Below, piece by piece: positions 9,778 to 17,979 of a stretch of 64,000 nt of DNA. Source of the stretch: Deltaproteobacteria bacterium (GTDB taxonomy: Bacteria > Desulfobacterota > Binatia > HRBIN30 > JACQVA1); contig JACOST010000031.1 of the NCBI GenBank assembly GCA_016178705.1, positions 186,001 through 250,000 of the forward strand. Reading direction: 5' to 3'. The translations under genes and the position numbers were made by a program. The first letter of the stretch is position 1. Each line of letters begins with the position of its first letter. The notes beneath the pieces were generated by a model. That model was not told the origin of the DNA and ran no database searches. It saw only the letters and a program-made list of their open reading frames with translations.

Positions 9778-10572
9778 ATGACCCCGCATTGCTCCTCGCT
9801 TCGTTTGCTTACGGTCGCGGCACTCGGCGGTGCGCTGCTAACCGGGTGTCGCGCCAGCGAGCCTACCGAAGTTGAAGTTGAAGTGCGCAGTGTCGGGATG
9901 GATCACGCCTCGGGTGCGCCAGTGGTGGTGCTGCAGGACAAGGCCGCACACCAGACCGCGTTGCCGATCTGGGTCGGCCCCGCAGAGGCGCAAGCGATCG
10001 CGATGCAATTGGAAGGCGTCACGCCGCCTCGGCCGATGACACACGATCTGATGAAGCTGGCCTTGGAGCAGTCGGGCGTCGAATTCGAGAAGGTCGTGAT
10101 CCAGGCTCTGAAGGAGAGCACGTACTATGCGCGCATCTTCCTCCACAGTGGTCGCAAGCCGGTGGAACTCGATAGCCGGCCGAGCGATGCGATCGCTCTG
10201 GCGATGCGCTTCCACAAGCCGATCTTCGTAGCCCGCACCTTGATGGAGAGTAACGACGCCGTTGATCTGCGCCGCGAAGCCGCGCGCGCTGGGGCGCTGA
10301 CGCTGGCCGGAGTCACGCTGCAAAATCTGAGCGAGGAGTTAGCCAGCCACTTCGGCATGCGCGCCGGCGAGGGTGTGCTGGTGTCGAACGTCGCGGATGA
10401 CGCGCGTACGCTGTTGCGACGGGGCGACGTCATCGTCGAAGCCAACGGCGATCGTGTCGGCGATGTCGCTGACTTGCGGGCGAAGCTCGATGGGGTGCAA
10501 CCGGGCGGGCGAACCGATCTCGCGGTGCAGCGCGGCGACCAACGCGTCCACGTGGAGTTTGCAACCGAGTGA
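9778..10572 (+). CDS. Lipoprotein with bifunctional-nuclease (DUF151) domain and C-terminal PDZ domain
   Basis: About 264 residues. The N-terminus MTPHCSSLRLLTVAALGGALLTGC is a lipoprotein signal with a lipobox ending in Cys. The next roughly 130 residues match the DUF151/BFN family (VVVLQDKAAHQTALPIWVG, MTHDLM, ELDSRPSDAIALAMR). The last about 85 residues (GVLVSNV..., LLRRGDVIVEANGDRV) are PDZ-like. DUF151 proteins are usually small and cytosolic, so lipidation and a PDZ domain are unusual and imply a periplasmic role. Nuclease activity is not established by this sequence. The ATG at 9778 is chosen because it begins the signal peptide; an in-frame GTG at 9733 would extend it by 15 residues. 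Confidence 0.8.
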   Translation: MTPHCSSLRLLTVAALGGALLTGCRASEPTEVEVEVRSVGMDHASGAPVVVLQDKAAHQTALPIWVGPAEAQAIAMQLEGVTPPRPMTHDLMKLALEQSGVEFEKVVIQALKESTYYARIFLHSGRKPVELDSRPSDAIALAMRFHKPIFVARTLMESNDAVDLRREAARAGALTLAGVTLQNLSEELASHFGMRAGEGVLVSNVADDARTLLRRGDVIVEANGDRVGDVADLRAKLDGVQPGGRTDLAVQRGDQRVHVEFATE

Positions 10573-10754
10573 GCGCCGGCCTCTCCGCTGGACATTAGCC
10601 GTGCGAATCGGGTCATGAAGCAATTTGTCTCCGTGCGCCGCGCCAGCGAGTTGACGATTGCGGCGGCCAGTGCAAGAAGAGCGCTGCGGTGCAAGGAGAG
10701 CTGGTTGACTCCGTCCGGACATTCATATTAAGGGCGTGGGCGCCGGTTTGAACC

Positions 10755-11111
10755 GTGACCGACGACGGACAAGAGGAACCACGCGAAGCCGAGGCGGAAC
10801 TCGAACGGCTCGCGCGTGAGGTGGTTCGGCACATCAACATGGGGCCGGAAGAGGGGCGGGAGACGCTGCGCGAGATCGCAGTCGGCATAGTGCGGGATGA
10901 GGTCTACATCGTCAACACGGTCCCTGGCGCGGAGAATGCGAGTGTCGGGACGTTCAATTTTTTCGGTATCGGTATCCCACTGTTTCTGGTCGGATCGGTT
11001 TTCTTCTTCCTGTTTCCACCGATTGGCTTGGTGTTCTTCGCCGCTGGCGGGCTGACGGTGGTGTGCGGTATCGCGGTAGCGGCGTTCTCTCGGAACCGAA
11101 GCACAACGTAA
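10755..11111 (+). CDS. Small two-TM membrane protein, function unknown
   Basis: 118 residues with a GTG start. The N-terminal half is acidic and hydrophilic (EEPREAEAELERLAREVV). Two hydrophobic segments follow: FFGIGIPLFLVGSVFFFLF and IGLVFFAAGGLTVVCGIAVAAF. No family was recognised. It ends 12 bp before the Rieske gene on the same strand, so it may be the first gene of the respiratory locus. The 182 bp upstream contain no gene that I can support. Confidence 0.6.
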   Translation: MTDDGQEEPREAEAELERLAREVVRHINMGPEEGRETLREIAVGIVRDEVYIVNTVPGAENASVGTFNFFGIGIPLFLVGSVFFFLFPPIGLVFFAAGGLTVVCGIAVAAFSRNRSTT

Positions 11112-11123
11112 GGTGTCCCTGGC

Positions 11124-11723
11124 ATGGCGAAGGCGGAAAAGGTCCTGACCCCCGAAGCGCTGGCCGCGCTGGAAGAACAGCGGCGGCAAGAACAGAGCCG
11201 CGAGCGCGCCAAACGCACGCGCGAGAAGGCGGCGCTCGGGGGGCTCTGGTCGCGGCGCGATTTTCTGGGGCGACTGAGTTGGAGCGGCTTCGGCGTGCTG
11301 GGCGGGATCGGGCTACTTGCCTTTGTGCGGTCGGCATTCCCGCGAGTGCTGTTCACACCGCCGAGCACGTTCAAGGCGGGACTGCCGAGCGACTACGCCG
11401 TGGGCGAAATCAGCGAACGCTTCAAGAAGGATCACCGCGTGTGGATCGTGCGGGTCTCGGACGGGTTTTACGCGCTGTTCGCGAAGTGTACGCATCTCGG
11501 ATGCACCCCGCGCTGGCTGCCAGTCGAAGAGAAGTTCAAGTGTCCCTGCCACGGCAGCGGCTTCCGCCGCTCGGGGATCAACTTCGAAGGGCCGGCGCCG
11601 CGACCGCTGGAGCGCTATCGGATCGCGCTCGCCGAAGACGGACAGTTGCTGGTCGATATGAGCGTGAAGTACCGCTACGAGAAGGGCGACTGGACCAAGC
11701 CGGGCGCATTCCTGAAGGCGTGA
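11124..11723 (+). CDS. qcrA: Rieske [2Fe-2S] protein of a cytochrome bc/b6f-type complex
   Basis: 199 residues. It carries electrons from quinol oxidation at the Qo site to the c-type cytochrome, anchored in the cytoplasmic membrane. A charged, helical N-terminus of about 45 residues precedes one TM segment (FGVLGGIGLLAFVRSAF). The cluster-binding boxes CTHLGC and CPCHGS supply the two Cys and two His ligands plus the disulphide pair. It is followed by both halves of cytochrome b, as expected for a bc-type complex. The long charged N-terminal extension resembles those of deltaproteobacterial Rieske proteins. Confidence 0.93.
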   Translation: MAKAEKVLTPEALAALEEQRRQEQSRERAKRTREKAALGGLWSRRDFLGRLSWSGFGVLGGIGLLAFVRSAFPRVLFTPPSTFKAGLPSDYAVGEISERFKKDHRVWIVRVSDGFYALFAKCTHLGCTPRWLPVEEKFKCPCHGSGFRRSGINFEGPAPRPLERYRIALAEDGQLLVDMSVKYRYEKGDWTKPGAFLKA

Positions 11724-11762
11724 TCGCACACTCGCCTCTATGACCGAGGGACGGAATCAAGC

Positions 11763-12533
11763 ATGAGCATGTGGGATGAAGTAAAGCGCCAGATTCAGGA
11801 ATCGCAAGTCTGGCAGTCCATCTTCCGCCACGGCTATGAGGACACGCCGCGCAATCGCATCCTGATGGTGTCGGGCAACATCTGGTTGCACCTGCATCCC
11901 TCCAAGGTGCGCAAGCACGCCACGCGCATGCGCTTCACCTGGTGCATGGGCGGGATCACGTTCCTGATGTATCTCGTCACCGTGGTTACCGGCATCTATC
12001 TGATGTTCTACTACCGCCCGACCGCAGAGTACGCGTATGCCGACATGAAGTATCTCGAATTCGACATGCCGTTCGGGATGCTGATGCGCAACATGCACCG
12101 CTGGTCGGCGCACGGCATGGTGATCGCGGTGTGGCTGCACATGTTCCGCGTCTTCCTCACCGGGTCGTACAAGCCGCCGCGCGAGTTCAACTGGGTCGTT
12201 GGCGTGCTGTTGTTGGTGCTGACGCTGTTGCTGAGCTTCACCGGGTATCTGCTGCCGTGGGATCAGTTGTCGATCTGGGCGGTGACCGTCGGCTCGAACA
12301 TGGGGCGCGCGGCCCCGCTGATGGGCAACGAGGGGCCGTTCGCGGAGTTCACCGGCGTGAACCCGATCTACGATGCGCGCGCGTTCCTGTTCGGCGGCGG
12401 CGAAGTAGGCCCGCACACGCTGCTGCGCTTCTACATCCTGCACTGCATTTTCTTTCCTTTGGTCGCGAGCCTGTTCATGGCGGTGCACTTCTGGCGCATC
12501 CGTCGTGACGGGTTCTCGGGTCCGCCACTGTAA
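11763..12533 (+). CDS. qcrB: Cytochrome b, N-terminal half (b6-like)
   Basis: 256 residues, four TM helices. It binds both b haems and forms much of the quinol sites. Two His pairs are visible: MHRWSAHGMVIAVWLH (His-x13-His) and LHCIFFPLVASLFMAVH (His-x14-His). The x14 spacing in the second helix is the cytochrome b6 arrangement rather than the mitochondrial x13. The C-terminal part of a full cytochrome b is supplied by a separate gene at 12711, again as in b6f (petB/petD). It follows the Rieske gene by 39 bp. Confidence 0.92.
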   Translation: MSMWDEVKRQIQESQVWQSIFRHGYEDTPRNRILMVSGNIWLHLHPSKVRKHATRMRFTWCMGGITFLMYLVTVVTGIYLMFYYRPTAEYAYADMKYLEFDMPFGMLMRNMHRWSAHGMVIAVWLHMFRVFLTGSYKPPREFNWVVGVLLLVLTLLLSFTGYLLPWDQLSIWAVTVGSNMGRAAPLMGNEGPFAEFTGVNPIYDARAFLFGGGEVGPHTLLRFYILHCIFFPLVASLFMAVHFWRIRRDGFSGPPL

Positions 12534-12553
12534 GGGCTGTGGAGGGTAGGGCG

Positions 12554-12706
12554 GTGTCATCAGAACTCCGGGCAACAATCGGGGGCCTCATCCTGCTCGG
12601 GATCACGCTGGTGATTCCCGGGGGACGTGTCCTGGTGCTCCCGGCAATCTTCATCTTGATGCTTGTGCTGCTGTTCTGGGCAGCGAAGCCACGGGCCAAG
12701 GAGTAG
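12554..12706 (+). CDS. 50-residue single-TM protein between the two cytochrome b halves
   Basis: GTG start with GGAGGG 7 nt upstream (12541-12546). It reads MSSELRATIG..., with a hydrophobic core (GLILLGITLVIP, then VLPAIFILMLVLLFW), and ends KPRAKE-TAG. The stop lies 4 bp before the ATG of the second cytochrome b gene, so translational coupling is likely. No family was recognised. The tight spacing and ribosome binding site make it a credible small subunit of the bc complex, comparable in size with the small Pet subunits of b6f. That role is inference. Confidence 0.6.
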   Translation: MSSELRATIGGLILLGITLVIPGGRVLVLPAIFILMLVLLFWAAKPRAKE

Positions 12707-12710
12707 AGCG

Positions 12711-13538
12711 ATGGCCGAGGCACAAACCAAGCTGATCGTGAAACCGATTGCCGAGCCGAGCGGCAAACGCATCGAAGTGCCGATTCGCAAAGCAGTGGGC
12801 CCGGGCGACGACAAGGTCCACACCTGGCCCCATCTGGTGCGCGCGGAGTTCCTTTGCACCCTCTTCATCATGGTTTTGCTGGTCGTGTGGTCGCTGCTGG
12901 TCGATGCACCGCTGGAAGAGCCGGCCAATCCGACGCGTACGCCGAATCCATCGAAGGCACCGTGGTACTTCCTGGGGTTGCAGGAGATGCTGGTGTTCTT
13001 CGACCCGTGGCACGCGGGCGTAATGTTGCCAACGTTCATCATCGTCGGGCTGATGGTGATTCCGTATATCGACATCAACCCGCACGGCAACGGCTACTAC
13101 GCGTTCAAATCGCGCAAGATCGAGCTGCTCACCTTCTTCTTCGGCTTTCACGTGCTGTGGATCTCCTTGATCATCATCGGCACCTTCTTGCGCGGACCGG
13201 GTTGGAACTGGTTCTGGCCGTGGGAGAAGTGGGACGCGCACAAGGTCGAAGCGATGACCAACGTCGACCTGCCGTACCTGCTCGGGTTCCGCGACTACTT
13301 CTGGTCGTCGGTGTTTGGTGCAGCGACCGTGTTGGCGTTCTTCGTAGTTGGTACGGTGGGAATGTATTGGTGGGTGATCTGGCTCAAAGGCCGCGAGTTC
13401 ATGCAGCGCTGGGGCATGCCGCGGTTTTTCACCACGTCGTTTTTGTTCCTCAACATGATGGCCGTGCTCATCAAGATGCTGCTGCGCCACGCGCTGAACC
13501 TGAAGTACATCTGGGTGACGCCGTGGTTCAACGTCTAG
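12711..13538 (+). CDS. Cytochrome b, C-terminal half (subunit IV-like)
   Basis: 275 residues. It corresponds to the C-terminal domain of cytochrome b and completes the Qo site. The Qo-loop motif normally PEWY reads KAPWYFLGLQEML, so the conserved Glu is replaced by Ala. Several TM segments follow (MLPTFIIVGLMVIPYI, LTFFFGFHVLWISLIIIGTFL, VFGAATVLAFFVVGTVGMYWWVI), more than in a minimal PetD. A further loop (FLRGPGWNWFWPWEKWDAHK) faces the aqueous side. The start is the ATG just after the small TM gene. The PEWY change is seen directly; its effect on proton-coupled quinol oxidation is not known. Confidence 0.88.
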   Translation: MAEAQTKLIVKPIAEPSGKRIEVPIRKAVGPGDDKVHTWPHLVRAEFLCTLFIMVLLVVWSLLVDAPLEEPANPTRTPNPSKAPWYFLGLQEMLVFFDPWHAGVMLPTFIIVGLMVIPYIDINPHGNGYYAFKSRKIELLTFFFGFHVLWISLIIIGTFLRGPGWNWFWPWEKWDAHKVEAMTNVDLPYLLGFRDYFWSSVFGAATVLAFFVVGTVGMYWWVIWLKGREFMQRWGMPRFFTTSFLFLNMMAVLIKMLLRHALNLKYIWVTPWFNV

Positions 13539-13570
13539 CGCATCGTCGGCAGTGACTACGTGACGTGGCG

Positions 13571-13741
13571 ATGTTCTATCTCGCGAAGTTCGTCCAAGCG
13601 CTTGGCTTTGCGGATGTGGGCTACGCGCTCTTTGTCGGCGTAACGGAAGAACACGCGATGGGTCATGAACTGCGGCTGCTACTGCTGGGTACGGCAATCT
13701 TCTATGTCGGGCGGCTGATCGAGCGGCGCACGGCCGCGTAA
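13571..13741 (+). CDS. 56-residue small membrane protein
   Basis: ATG at 13571 (an in-frame GTG lies 6 nt earlier). It reads MFYLAKFVQALGFADVGYAL..., with a hydrophobic helix (LRLLLLGTAIFYVGRLI) and a basic tail, and ends TAA at 13741. It fits exactly between the second cytochrome b gene and the multihaem cytochrome gene. No family was recognised. Position and composition suggest a small accessory subunit of the respiratory complex, but only the ORF itself is visible. Confidence 0.5.
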   Translation: MFYLAKFVQALGFADVGYALFVGVTEEHAMGHELRLLLLGTAIFYVGRLIERRTAA

Positions 13742-13751
13742 GGGTGATGTC

Positions 13752-16436
13752 GTGGCAGGGGCGAGAGGTATCGACGACGAAAAGAAGTCCTACAGCGGCA
13801 TCTTCCTGCTCGCGGTCGGTTGCTTGCTGGCCGGAGCGGTCTGGTCGGTGTGGGACGACAACATTACCCGCCGCCCATGGAAGAAGTATCAGGCGGAATT
13901 CTTCGCCCTGGAAGTCCAACGCGCGCAGAAGACGTTGCAAGACGAAGTCGACCGTCTCGCCAAGGATACTGGGTATCAAGACGTCACCAAGGAACTCGCC
14001 GCCGCGCGCGAGAGCGTACGCTCGGGGGACACGGCGAAGAAACTCGGCGAGCTGGCCGCGAAGCGCAGCGACCTGGCGGTGAAGGCGGGCGATGCCGAGT
14101 TCGCGTTGCGCCTGGTGAAGAGCAAATTGGAAGAGGCGTGGTACGAGTACGAGCACGCCACGCTCACCAACCGCCCCACCGAGGCGCGCAAGGCCCACAT
14201 CGACGAACTCAACAAGGACAAGGTCGAGGTCGACAAGCGACTCGCCGAGCGCCAAGCCCAAGTTGACCAGGTTGGGAAGGAGATCGACGAGGTCAACTCG
14301 ACCATCAAGAGCCTCGAAGACAAACAGCGCGACATGGAAGTGGCGCGTCTCGGACTGGAGCGCAAGCTGGATACTCTCCAGATCCATCTTGGCCCGGCCA
14401 ATCTGCCACGCATTCCCAAGATCCAGCAGGTCGTGCTCGATGAGTTCGACCGCAGCGCTTTCAACAATCCGCTCGGCCGCGTCGACCGCTGCACCTCCTG
14501 CCACTCCGCCATCGAGAAGGCGGGCTTCGAAAACGATCCGAATCCGTTCAAGACTCATCCCAACCGCGAGGTCATCCTGTTCAAGCACCCGCCGGAACGC
14601 TTCGGCTGTACTCCGTGTCACCAAGGGCAAGGCCCGGCGGTGAACTCGGTGGAGAAGGCGCACGGCGAGGTGAAGTTTTGGGAGAAGGAACTCTTGCGCG
14701 GCGACAACGTGCAGGCGAGCTGCATCAAGTGTCACACCGATCTGCGCATCCCCGGTGCCGAAATTGTCGAGCACGGCGAGGACATGTTCGTACAGCTCGG
14801 CTGCCACGGATGTCACCTGGTCGAAGGCTACGAGGGACTAGACAAGGTGGGCCCCTACTTGCGCCGCATCGCGGCCAAGGCCGACCCGGCCTGGGTGGTT
14901 CGCTGGATCGAAAATCCGCACGCCTTCCGTCCGAACACGAAGATGCCGAACTTCATGTTCAACCGGGCGCAGGCGACGGCGATCGCGGCCTACTTGCTCG
15001 ATGCCTCGAAGGCGGACAGCGAACAATGGACGGCGAGTCACGTGGCACCGGTGGGGGTGAATTCCAACAGCGCCGAGCGGGTCGCACAGGGTCAAGCGTT
15101 GGCGGACAGTCTCGGTTGCCGCGGCTGTCACGGCTTCGCGCCCGGCGAGTCACCGGCGCTACTGGGCGCCAACAAAGACATCGCTCCGAATCTCAGCAAC
15201 ATTGCCGAGAAGACCGGTGCCCGATGGATCTATCACTGGCTGAAGAATCCTCGCGGCTACTCGCCGGTCTCACGCATGCCCAATCTGCGTCTCAGCGATG
15301 ACGAGGCCACCGCGTTGACCTCCTTCTTGCTGACGCTCGGAGCACCGAAGAGCGATGACGAGGCGCTGGCGGCAACCCTGCACCAGCCCGAGACGATCGC
15401 GATGGGCCAGTCATTGGTGCGCAAGTACGGCTGCTTCGGTTGCCACGACATTCCGGGGATGGAAACCGAGTCGCGCATCGGTGTCGAGCTGTCGACCTTC
15501 GGATCCAAGCCGAAGGAAGAATTGTTCTTTGGCAACCACACCGACATTCCCGAGACGTGGGACGCGTGGACCACCAACAAACTCAAGAGCCCGCGCACTT
15601 ATCAAACCGACCGCATCGAGCAGGTGATGCCGCAGTTCGATCTCGCCGAGGATGACATCAAAGCGCTGCGCATCTTCCTGAGCAGCCGCGCCGACGACAA
15701 GATCCCGGTGAAGTACCGCTATCCCAACGTGCAGCGCTCCAACGCGCTGGTGCAAGGGCGGCGCGTAGTCGAGCGCTACAACTGCGTTGGCTGTCACATC
15801 ATCGAGCAGCGCGGCGGCGCGATTCGCGTACGCTACGAAGAGACGCCGACGCTCGCGCCGCCGATTCTCAACGGCGAAGGCGCCAAAGTGCAGCCGCCGT
15901 GGATGTTCAACTTCCTCAAACGTCCGGTCTACATCCGACCGTGGCTGAAGGTTCGCATGCCGACCTTTGGGCTGTCCGACGAAGAGACGAACACGCTGGT
16001 CGCGTACTTCTTGGCGCAAGAGGCGGTGCAGATTCCGTTCGTTCACATCGACGAGGCAAGCATTCCGGCGGAGACCATCCAAGCGGGCAAGGCGCTCACC
16101 GGCGTCGACTACTTCAACTGCTTCTCGTGTCACCAGCAAGGCGACCGCAAACCCGAGGGCCCACCGGAAGGGTGGGCGCCGGATCTCGGCATGGCCCGCA
16201 CGCGGCTGAACCCCGAGTGGATTGTGCGCTGGCTGCACGATCCGCAGCAGGTGCAGCCGGGGACGAAGATGCCGTCGTTCTACCCGGGTGGACCTGATGA
16301 CGTGCTGGGCGGCGACGAAGAGGCGCAAATTCGCGCTCTGCGCGATTTTCTGATGATGATCAACCAGCCGGCGCAAGTGGCGACCAGCGCCACGGGCCGC
16401 ACCAGCGCCGCGAGCAGCAATGGATCAGTCAATTAA
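13752..16436 (+). CDS. Membrane-anchored octahaem cytochrome c with coiled-coil stalk
   Basis: 894 residues, GTG start. One N-terminal TM segment (GIFLLAVGCLLAGAVW) anchors a long charged coiled-coil region (about residues 45-215). Eight CxxCH haem c motifs follow from about residue 247 to 790: CTSCH, CTPCH, CIKCH, CHGCH, CRGCH, CFGCH, CVGCH and CFSCH. Repeated segments such as WIYHWLKNPRGYSPVSRMPN and WIVRWLHDPQQVQPGTKMPS give each mono-haem domain a distal Met ligand. Lying between cytochrome b and the oxidase genes, it probably replaces cytochrome c1 and the soluble cytochrome c, wiring the two complexes together. The coiled-coil stalk is unusual. Confidence 0.88.
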   Translation: MAGARGIDDEKKSYSGIFLLAVGCLLAGAVWSVWDDNITRRPWKKYQAEFFALEVQRAQKTLQDEVDRLAKDTGYQDVTKELAAARESVRSGDTAKKLGELAAKRSDLAVKAGDAEFALRLVKSKLEEAWYEYEHATLTNRPTEARKAHIDELNKDKVEVDKRLAERQAQVDQVGKEIDEVNSTIKSLEDKQRDMEVARLGLERKLDTLQIHLGPANLPRIPKIQQVVLDEFDRSAFNNPLGRVDRCTSCHSAIEKAGFENDPNPFKTHPNREVILFKHPPERFGCTPCHQGQGPAVNSVEKAHGEVKFWEKELLRGDNVQASCIKCHTDLRIPGAEIVEHGEDMFVQLGCHGCHLVEGYEGLDKVGPYLRRIAAKADPAWVVRWIENPHAFRPNTKMPNFMFNRAQATAIAAYLLDASKADSEQWTASHVAPVGVNSNSAERVAQGQALADSLGCRGCHGFAPGESPALLGANKDIAPNLSNIAEKTGARWIYHWLKNPRGYSPVSRMPNLRLSDDEATALTSFLLTLGAPKSDDEALAATLHQPETIAMGQSLVRKYGCFGCHDIPGMETESRIGVELSTFGSKPKEELFFGNHTDIPETWDAWTTNKLKSPRTYQTDRIEQVMPQFDLAEDDIKALRIFLSSRADDKIPVKYRYPNVQRSNALVQGRRVVERYNCVGCHIIEQRGGAIRVRYEETPTLAPPILNGEGAKVQPPWMFNFLKRPVYIRPWLKVRMPTFGLSDEETNTLVAYFLAQEAVQIPFVHIDEASIPAETIQAGKALTGVDYFNCFSCHQQGDRKPEGPPEGWAPDLGMARTRLNPEWIVRWLHDPQQVQPGTKMPSFYPGGPDDVLGGDEEAQIRALRDFLMMINQPAQVATSATGRTSAASSNGSVN

Positions 16437-16458
16437 CTTAAGCAGGAGGACTGCAGCT

Positions 16459-17169
16459 ATGAAATCGACAGCATGGGCAATAGGAGCGATCGTACTCGGC
16501 GTCAGCGCCGCCGCATGGGCCTACGAAGGCGGTGCGGTCGCGGATGGCGGGGCGATCATGGGTAAGGTGAAGTTTCAGGGTAGCGCGCCCGCCCCGAAGG
16601 CGATTGAAATCACCAAGGACAAGGAAGTCTGCGGTGTGGCGGCGAAGACCGAAGAGAGCTTGGTGGTCGGCAAGGATGGCGGCTTGAAGAATGCCGTCGT
16701 CTCGATCACCAACATCAGTAAGGGCAAGGCGCAGGATGCGGCGAAGCCGGCCCTCGATCAAAAGGGCTGCCAGTACACGCCGCACGTGATGCTGATTCCG
16801 GCCGGCGCCGAGATGGACATCAAGAATTCGGACGGCATCCTGCACAACATCCACACCTACGGCAAGAAGAACCCGCCGGTGAATATGGCGCAGCCGAAGT
16901 TCAAGCCGCTGTTGAAAACAAAATTCGATCAACCGGAAACCTTCGAAGTGAAGTGCGATGCGCACGGGTGGATGGGCGGTTGGTTTGTGATCACCGACAG
17001 CCCGTACTACGTCGTGACCGACGAGAACGGGATGTTCAAGCTGACTGACGTGCCGGCTGGTGAGTACGAACTGAAGGTGTGGCACGAGAAGCTCGGCGAG
17101 AAAAGCCAGAAGGTGACTGTCGCCGCGAAGGGCGAGGCCAAGGCTGATTTTGAATTGGCCGGAAAATAG
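16459..17169 (+). CDS. Secreted cupredoxin-like protein with carboxypeptidase-regulatory-like domain
   Basis: 236 residues. AGGAGGA lies about 9 nt before the ATG and a Sec signal peptide ends near AAAWA. The middle region shows type-1 copper-like ligands: LHNIHTYG and CDAHGWMGGW (Cys-x2-His-x2-Met). The C-terminal about 60 residues (YYVVTDENGMFKLTDVPAGEYELKVWHEKLGEK, quoted by its ends YYVVTDENGM and EYELKVWHEK) form a transthyretin-like regulatory fold. It sits between the multihaem cytochrome and coxB, so it may carry electrons or copper in the periplasm. Copper binding is inferred from spacing only. Confidence 0.75.
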   Translation: MKSTAWAIGAIVLGVSAAAWAYEGGAVADGGAIMGKVKFQGSAPAPKAIEITKDKEVCGVAAKTEESLVVGKDGGLKNAVVSITNISKGKAQDAAKPALDQKGCQYTPHVMLIPAGAEMDIKNSDGILHNIHTYGKKNPPVNMAQPKFKPLLKTKFDQPETFEVKCDAHGWMGGWFVITDSPYYVVTDENGMFKLTDVPAGEYELKVWHEKLGEKSQKVTVAAKGEAKADFELAGK

Positions 17170-17205
17170 TGGCGGGCGTGTCGCAACGCCGGCCACCGGC
17201 ACGGG

Positions 17206-17257
17206 CGGGTGATTCCCCAAGAACGGGTGATTTCCCAAGGACAGGTGATTTCCAATG
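17206..17257 (+). repeat. Three tandem ~17-bp repeats running into the coxB start codon
   Basis: Three near-copies lie head to tail: cgggtgattccccaaga, acgggtgatttcccaagg and acaggtgatttccaatg. The last copy ends in the coxB ATG. They form the untranslated leader between the cupredoxin-like gene and coxB. The unit contains GGTGAT, and no strong Shine-Dalgarno sequence is otherwise present. A role in translation or RNA-protein binding is speculation. Confidence 0.7.
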
Positions 17258-17974
17258 ATGAGTTGGCTTCCCGAGAATATCTCCACCTACGGAGGGCAGA
17301 TCGATCATCTCTTCTATCTGATCTACTACCTGACGTCGGTGACCTTCATCCTGGTGGCCGGGTGCATGATCGCGTTTCTGGTGATGTACCGCCACAGCGA
17401 CGGGCGGCGCGCGACCTACACTCACGGCAACACGACGTTGGAGATCATCTGGACCATCGTGCCGGCGCTCATCCTCATCATGCTCGGCTTCATGAGCAAG
17501 GCACGTTGGGAAGAGATCAAGAGTCCGGCGCACATGCCGCCGCCAGACCTGTACGTGCGCGTGACCGCGAAGCAGTTCAACTGGGAGATTCGCTATCCGG
17601 GACCGGACGGTAAGTTCGATACCGACGACGATCTACAAGTGGACAACGATCTGCACGTGCCGCTCAACAAGGTCGTGCGCGTCATCTTGCGATCGAAGGA
17701 CGTGATCCACAGTTTCTTCGTACCGCAGATGCGGCTGAAGCAAGACGCCGTGCCGGGACGCGATATTCAAGTGTGGTTTCAGGCCACCAAGGCGGGGCAG
17801 TACGAGATCCCCTGCGCCGAACTGTGTGGCTTCGGTCACTCGGGCATGAAGGGGGCGTTGTTCGTGCAAACCAAGGACGATTACGACCAGTGGGTCAAGG
17901 AGCAGTGGCCGGCGCCGGCCGCCGCTCCGGCGGCTGCGGCGGCACAAGCACCGGTCGCCGAGGCAAGGGGGTAG
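17255..17974 (+). CDS. coxB: Cytochrome c oxidase subunit II
   Basis: 239 residues, starting MMSWLPEN. It takes electrons from cytochrome c through the binuclear CuA centre. Two TM helices (LTSVTFILVAGCMIAFLVM and IIWTIVPALILIMLGFM) precede the cupredoxin domain. CuA ligands are visible: HSFFVPQ, then CAELCGFGHSGMKG (two Cys, Glu, His, Met). There is no C-terminal haem c domain, so it is aa3-like rather than caa3. The Ala-rich tail (APAAAPAAAAAQAPV) is low complexity. It opens the oxidase cluster; coxA follows after 5 bp. Confidence 0.95.
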   Translation: MMSWLPENISTYGGQIDHLFYLIYYLTSVTFILVAGCMIAFLVMYRHSDGRRATYTHGNTTLEIIWTIVPALILIMLGFMSKARWEEIKSPAHMPPPDLYVRVTAKQFNWEIRYPGPDGKFDTDDDLQVDNDLHVPLNKVVRVILRSKDVIHSFFVPQMRLKQDAVPGRDIQVWFQATKAGQYEIPCAELCGFGHSGMKGALFVQTKDDYDQWVKEQWPAPAAAPAAAAAQAPVAEARG

Positions 17975-17979
17975 CGTCA

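Noticed and set aside
12651-14816. 721-codon open frame on the minus strand
   Set aside because: It is antisense to the second cytochrome b gene and the octahaem cytochrome, whose motifs are unmistakable. The translation shows no domain and has the composition expected of a GC-rich shadow frame.
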